DNA from: Capsicum annuum
Taxonomy: Eukaryota > Streptophyta > Magnoliopsida > Solanales > Solanaceae
Reading direction: 5' to 3'
Assembly (NCBI RefSeq): GCF_002878395.1
Contig: NC_061119.1
Coordinates: forward strand, 44,330,808 to 44,394,807
Length of the DNA: 64,000 nt
Positions 57,801-64,000 of the stretch are shown here, piece after piece (positions within the stretch are counted from its first letter, which is position 1; each line of letters opens with the position of its first letter). Made by a program: the position numbers and the translations under genes. The notes beneath the pieces were generated by a model. The model did not search any database and was not told the origin of the DNA. It worked only from the letters and a program-made list of their open reading frames with translations.

Positions 57801-58800
57801 TTTCTTATATTTGGTCTAGAGACTTATTTATAGGGGTTGCAAATGTTATCTTACTTATATTCATGATGTTAGTGTGGAGTTCTCATTTCTTGACTCTATT
57901 CCTATGTGCATTTCCTGATTTTTTCCTACTAATCTATCTGATTTTCCTCTTAAGTGTGACATTAAGTTTGTTATTGACCTTGAGTTGTAAACTCAACCTA
58001 TTTCTATGGAACCTTACCATATGGCTTCTCTCAAGCTTAAGTTTCTTAATTCGTAGCTTCAGGATCTTTTGGGTAAGGGTTTAATAGATCGAGTATGTTG
58101 CCTTGGGGTTCTCTTATCTTGTTCATGGAGAATAAGGATGGTTAATTGCATATGTATTGACTAAATATAGCTTAATAAGGTGACAATGATGAATAGCTAT
58201 CTTATGACTCATAGTAATGATTTATTTGACCAGCTTCAGGGAGCAACGGTGTTATCTAAGGTTGACTTGAGCTTTAATTACTATTAGTTGAGGATTTAGG
58301 ATGAGGATATCCTAAAGACAGCCTTCAAGACTCATTACAGTCATTATGAGTTCCTGGTGATGTCTTTTGGGTAGACCAATGCCATAACAACTTTCATGGA
58401 TTTAATAAACCATATTTTCTTGCCATATTTGGATTATCTTGTGATTATGTTAATTGATGATATCCTTGTGTATTGAAGAAGTAGGGAGAAGCATATGCAA
58501 TATTTGAGGATTGTACTCCAGACATTTAGAGATCATAGGCTTTTCGTCAAATTCTCTAAGTGTGAGTTCTTATGTGTGTCGTTATTATTCCTTGGGGATA
58601 TGGTGCCTAAGGATGGGATCATGGTGGATCCAATAATGATTAAGTCAAATCGTTCTTGGAACTGGAGTATGTCTCTATCTAAGGTTCATAACTTCATTAC
58701 TTTGGCCGATTATTATAGGAGGTTCGTTGAGGGTATTGCTACTATCACATCACCAATGACCATATTGACCCAAAATGAGGTTTCTTTCTAGTATTCTGAG
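57801..58800 (+). pseudogene. pol: Element A reverse transcriptase
   Basis: Blocks 'accttaccatatggcttct', 'ttgccttggggttctctta' (LPWG-L), 'ttcatggagaataaggatgg' (FM-NKDG), 'gaccagcttcagggagcaac' (DQLQGAT), 'gtcttttgggtagaccaatg' (SFG-stop-TNA) and the catalytic VIMLIDDILVY (LIDD at 58450-58461) before a stop. Frame 58495-58791 contains QYLRIVLQTFRDHRLFVKFS, KCEFLCVSLLFLGDMVPKDG and FITLADYYRRFVEGIATITS, the thumb and connection. It parallels B's RT but is a separate, differently mutated copy. Confidence 0.85.
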
Positions 58801-59290
58801 GAGTGTTAATCAAGATTTTTTAAGCTTAATAGATTTATCACTTGATCTCCTATATTGGATCTTCCTATTGAGGCCGAGAGATTCATCGTGAATTGTGATA
58901 CTTTTGATGTTGATTTGGGTTATGTGTTAATGCAGTAGGGTTGAGTTATTGATTAAGCATCGAGGCAACTAAAGGTGAATAAGCACAACTAGCCCACTCA
59001 TGGTTTAGATCTAGTGGAGATAGTTGTTGCACTTCAGATTTAGAGAGATTATTTTTATGGCATGTATTGTGAGATATACACAGATCATTATAGTCTTAAA
59101 CATATTATGACCCAGAGAGAGCTTAATGCTTGGTAGTGTAGATTGATGGAGTTTTTTAGGGACTACGACATCTTTATCTTATATCAACTAGGAAAGGTAA
59201 ATATGGTGGCGAATGCCTTGAGTCAAAAGGCGGTGATTATGATAGCTTACCTTTAATCTCAACTTCTCAAAGGTTATTTGCAAGGGATAT
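58801..59290 (+). pseudogene. pol: Element A RNase H remnant
   Basis: Blocks 'tcatcgtgaattgtgatac' (VNCDT), 'gatttgggttatgtgttaat' (LGYVLMQ), 'caactagcccactcatggtt', 'gatattcacagatcattat'-type wording at 59070-59090 and 'ggaaaggtaaatatggtggc' (GKVNMVANALS) are in order as in B. Several stops. Confidence 0.8.
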
Positions 59291-59519
59291 CAAATCCTTA
59301 GCAAACATAATGTTAGGACTTTATATTTATAACCTAGGTGGAATCTTGCTAGTGTTAAGGTGGGATCTTTACTATTTAAGCAATTTCAGAGTCATCAGTT
59401 TAAGGATATGAGACATTGCATCATTCGTGATTAAGTGTTGAGTGGTAATTCCAAGAAAGCTACCTTAGATTTTAAGGGTGTTATGTGATTTGATGGTCAT
59501 ATTTGTGTTCTGAGTGTAG

Positions 59520-60060
59520 GTGACTTTATTTAGTTAATTTTCACGAGGTCCACAACTCCAAATATTTCATTCACCTATGTTTATCTAAGATGTATACATA
59601 ATTGCGGTAAAATTATTGATGGAGTTTCTAGAAGAGAGATGTGGCAAACGTAGTAGCTTATTTCCTATATTGTCAATAGGTGACGACCGAGCATTAGAGA
59701 CCTAGTGGCTTGATTTAGAGGTTGTCCATTATCGAGTAGAAATAGGAGTGGATTACCATGGACATTATTAGTGGTTTACCTCACACCTCCTGTGGGTTCA
59801 ACTATATTTGGGTCATAATGGATCTGTTGACCATATCCGCAAATTTGATTACTATTATATTGTCTTTTAGTATCGATGGTTAGCCTGTATCTATGTTTGT
59901 AAGATACTCCATTTGCATGGTGTGTGTATATCTATCATTTCAGATCAGCTTTTAGTGTTCACTTGTAGCTTTTGGAGAGATTTTTAGAAAAAGTTGGGAA
60001 CTCAGGTAGATCTTAGTACAACTTTTCATCCTCAACCTTCTAGCAATTAGAACACTTAGA
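59520..60060 (+). pseudogene. pol: Element A integrase, truncated
   Basis: The zinc-binding half is at 59560-59690 ('tttcattcacctatgttta', 'tagaagagagatgtggca'). The core starts with 'atggacattattagtggttt' and continues 'attgcatggtgtgtgtata', then ISDQLLVFTCSFWRDF, where the second Asp is kept. The sequence breaks off behind 'acttttcatcctcaaccttc' and 'caattagaacacttagatc' at about 60060, where minus-strand pol of G begins. The chromodomain tail and the 3' LTR of A are absent from the window. Confidence 0.8.
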
Positions 60061-60490
60061 TCACTATATCCTTTTACATACCATTCCACCAATAAACCTC
60101 CCGCAAATCATTGTACATCGTAGTGGAGCCAGGATGAATTGAATATTGTGAATCATACACTTATGCTAACATTTATTTCCATAAACGATCCACTATCGAA
60201 ACACACAACCTGCTCTGATAATGAAGTACATCAACTTCCCCTTAGGAGAAAACATCAATCTTCTGATCTCAAACTGGCTTCTTTAATTTAACCAAGCAAG
60301 GATCTCTGTCTTAGTTTTCCTTTACCTTGCAAAACCAAAGAAGATTTTAAACCTATATACTACCTTTGGCCGAATCAACTAGTCGAACACCCAATCTCAA
60401 AAGTTGATGAACCTCGTGAACTAACTCTTTCTTATTATCCTCAACATGGGCCACATTCCCATAAATAACTTGCTGAGGGCGTCTGCCATA
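60061..60490 (-). pseudogene. pol: Element G integrase front and linker
   Basis: Read on the minus strand: YSIHPGSTTMYNDLREVYWW NGM (zinc-binding front, 60060-60140), preceded by the linker with 'gatccttgcttggttaaatt' and KKELVHEVHQLLRLGVRLVD, SAKGSI. This corresponds to the RNase H-integrase linker of J (43150-42900). The integrase core is missing because the sequence ends at the junction with A. Confidence 0.75.
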
Positions 60491-60880
60491 ATGTTGGCCT
60501 TACCAGAATGATAAACACACTCTTATCATAGTCTTTCAATAATTCAAGCCACCTTTTCTAATGAAGATTTAGATACTTTTTCATGAACACATACTGTAAA
60601 CTCTTCTGAATAGTAAACAGTCAACATGAACCCCGTATAAATAATGCTTCCATATTTTAAGGCAAAAACAATTGTTACCAAATCAAGATCAAGAGTTGGG
60701 TAATTTTTCTCATGGGGTTTAATCTATCTAGAGGCATAGGCCATTACCTTTCCCCACTGGATTAAAACAGAACCAAGACAAACTCTAGAAGCATCACAAT
60801 AAACTATGAAACCATTTAAACACTCTAGTAGAGTCAATACTGGGGATGAAGTTAGTCGAGTCTTCAATTCCTAAAAACTA
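60491..60880 (-). pseudogene. pol: Element G RNase H remnant
   Basis: The minus strand shows 'tatcattctggtaaggccaa' (YHSGKANIMADALS) at its end, and upstream 'gcctctagatagattaaacc' (ASR-IK), 'tttcatagtttattgtgat' (F-VYCD) and 'ggttcatgttgactgtttac'. The order agrees with J. Frames are broken repeatedly. Confidence 0.75.
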
Positions 60881-61328
60881 TTCTCATAGGAATCTGACCA
60901 CTGAAATTTTACTTTCTTCTAAGTTAGTCTAGACATAGGAGATGTAAGATAAGAAAATACGTCAGTAAACCATTTGTGGTAACCGGCTATGCCCAAGAAA
61001 CTCCTGATATCTAATGGAGAGATGGGTCTAGGCCAGTTCCTTACCGCTTTGGTCTTTTGGTGACCAACTCAAATTCCTTAACCAAAAATAATATGACCAA
61101 TTAAAGCAACTAATTTAAAACAGAATTCACATTTACTGGAATTAGCAAATAGCTGATAATTCTTAAGGGTTTGCAAAATAATCCTCAAATGGTTGGCATG
61201 CTCAACTTCACTGTAGGAATTGATGAGGATGTCATCTATGAAGACTATCATGAATATGTCCATGTACTTCTTGAACACTTTATTCATCAGTTACATAAAG
61301 GTTGCAGGAGCATTCGATAGTCTAAAAG
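60881..61328 (-). pseudogene. pol: Element G reverse transcriptase, cut by element H
   Basis: Frame 61287-61078 reads [55 protein letters not shown], so the catalytic FIDD is intact. Connection-domain wording, 'caggagtttcttgggcatag' (R-FLGIAGYH), follows toward 60960. Upstream the SFGLTNAPATFM block is cut: FRLSNAPATFM is reached and at 61329 the H LTR begins. The rest of G is not in the window. Confidence 0.85.
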
Positions 61329-63569
61329 TGTCACGACCCAAACTAGGGTCTGGCCATGATGGACATCCCAAACCCTGAAGGCCCGGATGTCCTACTCTAT
61401 CTGGTAGCCATGCACAACATTTATATAATAAGAAAAGATGTGGAAATACAACTTGATATAGAAACATGGTCATTAACTCGGAGATTCAAGACATAAGAAT
61501 AAAATCTACAATTCAAAACTTCTAAATAAGATCTGACTCAATCTGCAAACTCTCTACTACATCTTAAAACTGTTCTGAAAACTGGGTCAAGGCCCCCAAT
61601 AGACCAAAACCATAACTGATAATAAATGTCTGAAAATAACTAGGCCTTCTAAATGTAGAAGGCTCACCTACTAGACCCTGAACTTTTGTTTGAAGAAATC
61701 TACTACTTATCAGGACCTCTAGACTGTGCCTCAGAACCTGGAAGGTAAGTGGGAGGGTCAACAGAGATGTACTAATATGCAAATCAATCCAAAATAAAGC
61801 TTCTAATATAAATAAAATAGTTGAGAGATAGTCATAAAACATCACATACGATATAAATTTCAAACACATGAGCATCTTTGACAATCATAAAACTTTTCTG
61901 TCAATGCAGCCTCTAATATTTGTATTACTTCGGAGTTAGGTGGCACTCCCCTACAAGTCTAATATTCCACGGGCTATATGAAATCCTTCATTGACTCAGT
62001 GGGGAAGCTCCCAACCCAAATAAGCTACAAAGGTTGGAATGTTTTAGTCTGATACGCCACAGGGCACTAGGCCAGCATATAATAATATACCGGATCGGCA
62101 AATAACGATTTTAGGCAATGAGTTATGTGAACTCATGCTTTCTTTGGGGAACCACCTAAGCTCTCTTTATGCGTAATTTTTGTCTGTTCTGAAACATACA
62201 CCATTCTAGTTTCAAAATCTAAAAATCTGATTTCAAACAAGCATTCTTTTCTATTCTGAATTATGATAGCATTATCTGAGTTGGTGTCATCACACCAAGA
62301 CTTGCAAGTTCTTTTTCTGATCAATAATACATCATGCATGATTCTTTCATCAAAACTCAATTCAGACCACCCAAATATACAAATAGTATAAGAGATTTCA
62401 TGTTTCGAAACATAAGTCAAAACTATGTAGGAATTCTTTAAATATATGGTGGGCATGTACTTTTGGAAAAACCATGCACTCTTTTATTATATGTATATTC
62501 AACATTTATCAGCATGCACAACCCTCTCTTTTGATTCCACAATCATGTTCAAATCATAGTATAATTCAAGACCTTTCATATCATGCTTTTCAAAATAATC
62601 CATATCATACAAATAATGGGAAAAATCATATCAAGAGAGGGATTCATTATAATTCATGCTCTCAATTGAATATTCATCCTTAAACACATACATACATATA
62701 TATAGAATTTCAAATCAATTTGGGGAAAGGCCTAAAGACCAAAACAATGTCGTTGAGACTTCTAAAACATGATTATAAATTATAAATCTAAAAATCATGA
62801 ATTCTATGCCCATGAGATTTTTAGGAAAACCTCACGTACCTCAATACAGAAAATAATGGATGATTCTTGAAACCTATAGTTTGGGTATTTTGAATCTTCA
62901 ATCAATCTTGAAAAGCCACGGTTAAATCTTGAGTTATTTGGGTTTTTAGTTTGAAACCCTAGAGAGTGTTATTGTGAATTTTTTATGAAAATGTGAATAA
63001 TTTGGTAACTTGGGACTGTAATCCCGTGTTTAAGATAAGGGGGTGAAAAGTACATAATATGCCCTTAATAAGACAGAATAAAATATAAATGGGAGCCCGA
63101 TTTTATGGGCCACCGCGACGCACCACAATCACAGTGGCTCATTGGAATTTGACGAATGGGATTCTTAAGGTCACCGCAATGTAGAGCCATCGTGTTGTCC
63201 CACTGGTTGGAACCTGAAACTTTAGTGCGATGTATCACATTCGCGCTAAGCTATTGAAATTTGACAATTACTAAGTAGACCCCCTCTGCGACGTGCCAAG
63301 TAGCAAAATGACGGTGTTTTAAGACTAGGACTTAAACTAGCCATAACTTCTTGCCCGGGTATCGGATTTGGGCAAATCTTATATCGATGGAAAGCTCATT
63401 CAACTTCCCACGTGACAAGAAATCAAAATTAGTGAATTATATATGGTTTAAACTTTACTTACTTTAAAAGTCAAAAAAAATAGACTAAGTCTCTTTGGCA
63501 CTATTCTAGTCATTTAACTCTAAGAGCATATTACCACGAGCTAATGCATGGACAATGCGGGGCACTACA
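61329..63569 (-). mobile_element. Element H 3' LTR (minus strand), 2.24 kb
   Basis: Plus-strand borders TGTCACGACCCAAACTAGGG and ATGCGGGGCACTACA, the reverse complement of a TGTAGTGCCCC start. A polypurine tract and chromodomain coding lie to its right on the minus strand, as required for a 3' LTR. A GC-rich word module (GCGACGCACC, CACCGCGAC, 'cattcgcgctaagc') occupies 63105-63300. The last 200 bases include 'cttgcccgggtatcggattt' and 'gatggaaagctcattcaac', also present in J LTRs in similar form. Frames at 61564-62683 are chance. Confidence 0.8.
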
Positions 63570-63590
63570 TTATACCCCCTGGGGATCATT
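63570..63590 (-). other. Polypurine tract region of element H
   Basis: The minus strand reads ATGATCCCCAGGGGGTATAA directly before the LTR start, with an AGGGGG core as in J. Confidence 0.65.
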
Positions 63591-63629
63591 CTTCCCCAAA
63601 TGATGACGCGAAACACAGACAAGCATGAT

Positions 63630-64000
63630 TTAAGGTATACTAAGATCGTAAAAGAATAAAGCAAGGATTCTACCTTCCATTTTGTCATTCACCGGATCAA
63701 ACAGGTTTGGGTATGTTGCTCTCATGTCATCTTCTGATTCCCAAGTTGCTTCTTCAACTATCTGATTTCTCCACAACACCTTAACCGATGCTATCTCTTT
63801 CATTCTCAACTGCCAAACTTGGCGATCTAAGATTTCAATAGGTTCCTCTTCATATGATAATGAGTCTGTTGCCTTGATCTCCACTACAGGCAACACCAGG
63901 GAATGGTATCTAATATATTTCTTTTGCATGGATATGTGAAATAACGGATGAACAGAACCCAGATCTACATGCAACTCCAACTCATACGCAACTACAACTA
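63630..64000 (-). pseudogene. pol: Element H integrase C-terminus with chromodomain-like tail (partial)
   Basis: One open frame enters from the window edge (VVVAYELELHVDLG) and runs to a stop at 63630. It contains SVHPLFHISMQKKYIRYHSL, the chromo core SYEEEPIEILDRQVWQLRMK, EIASVKVLWRNQIVEEATWE and the end DDMRATYPNLFDPVNDK, with all conserved aromatic positions and no stop. This is the only coding remnant here without a visible lesion, but only about 120 codons are in view. It would be the last part of pol, next to the 3' LTR. The rest of H lies beyond 64000. Confidence 0.85.

Noticed and set aside
62133..62456. 107-aa minus-strand frame
   Set aside because: Inside the H LTR, no recognisable domain; LTRs of this size often contain such frames by chance.

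Overview
This window is plant DNA made almost entirely of decayed LTR retrotransposons stacked inside one another. The elements are Ty3/gypsy: chromodomain-bearing families plus one Athila/Tat-like family. LTRs of about 1.4-2.7 kb, 12-13 nt initiator-Met-tRNA primer sites (TGGTATCAGAGC type), the AT-rich base composition and the family wording (leaders, gag, 3' regions) resemble repeats I know from Solanaceae, most like pepper or tomato heterochromatin. That taxon is an inference from recollection, not a search. I found no host protein gene, no rRNA or tRNA gene and no CRISPR. One 100-N assembly gap lies at 392-491.

Layout. 1-391 is a degenerate ACC/AAT trinucleotide array. 1003-2530 is a satellite-like tandem array of about 163-bp units, followed by a cluster of short palindromes (2540-2860). 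3560-6180 holds poor remnants, including the leader and primer site of a minus-strand gypsy element. From 6289 the nest begins. Element A (+) has its 5' LTR at 6289-8922 and gag from 9129. Its gag is split twice. Element B (+, 10072-23216) is inserted at 10072, and element K (-, about 23582-57195) is inserted just after the gag zinc knuckle. A's gag/pol then resumes at about 57200 and runs to about 60060. B is itself broken by a minus-strand LTR (C, 12583-14522).

Inside K lie several further elements. Element I (+, 25524-34833) is the best preserved, with two LTRs, primer site, polypurine tract and an exact 5-bp target duplication AATAC. L/D (+, about 37200-51455) carries a 'putative plant transposon protein' pseudogene and one Athila/Tat-type LTR. 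Element J (-, 39042-48801) interrupts L and has gag, protease, RT, RNase H, integrase and chromodomain remnants between two LTRs. K's own protease/RT/RNase H and gag remnants are at 51456-55700, and its 5' LTR is at 55821-57195. The right end (60060-64000) is a minus-strand gypsy pol fragment (G) interrupted by element H, which leaves the window.

Function. Every coding remnant has stops or frameshifts, so none is expected to work alone. Within an intact member the genes would act together: gag packages RNA at the zinc knuckle, protease cuts the polyprotein, RT/RNase H copies RNA from the tRNA primer and polypurine tract, and integrase with its chromodomain-like tail inserts the DNA. I see no clearly new molecular system. 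The more interesting points are the nesting order with its target-site evidence, LTRs flanked by internal sequence on both sides (J and D), a plant-transposon-domain ORF in the position 3' of pol, and family-specific reiterated short 'words' inside each LTR.
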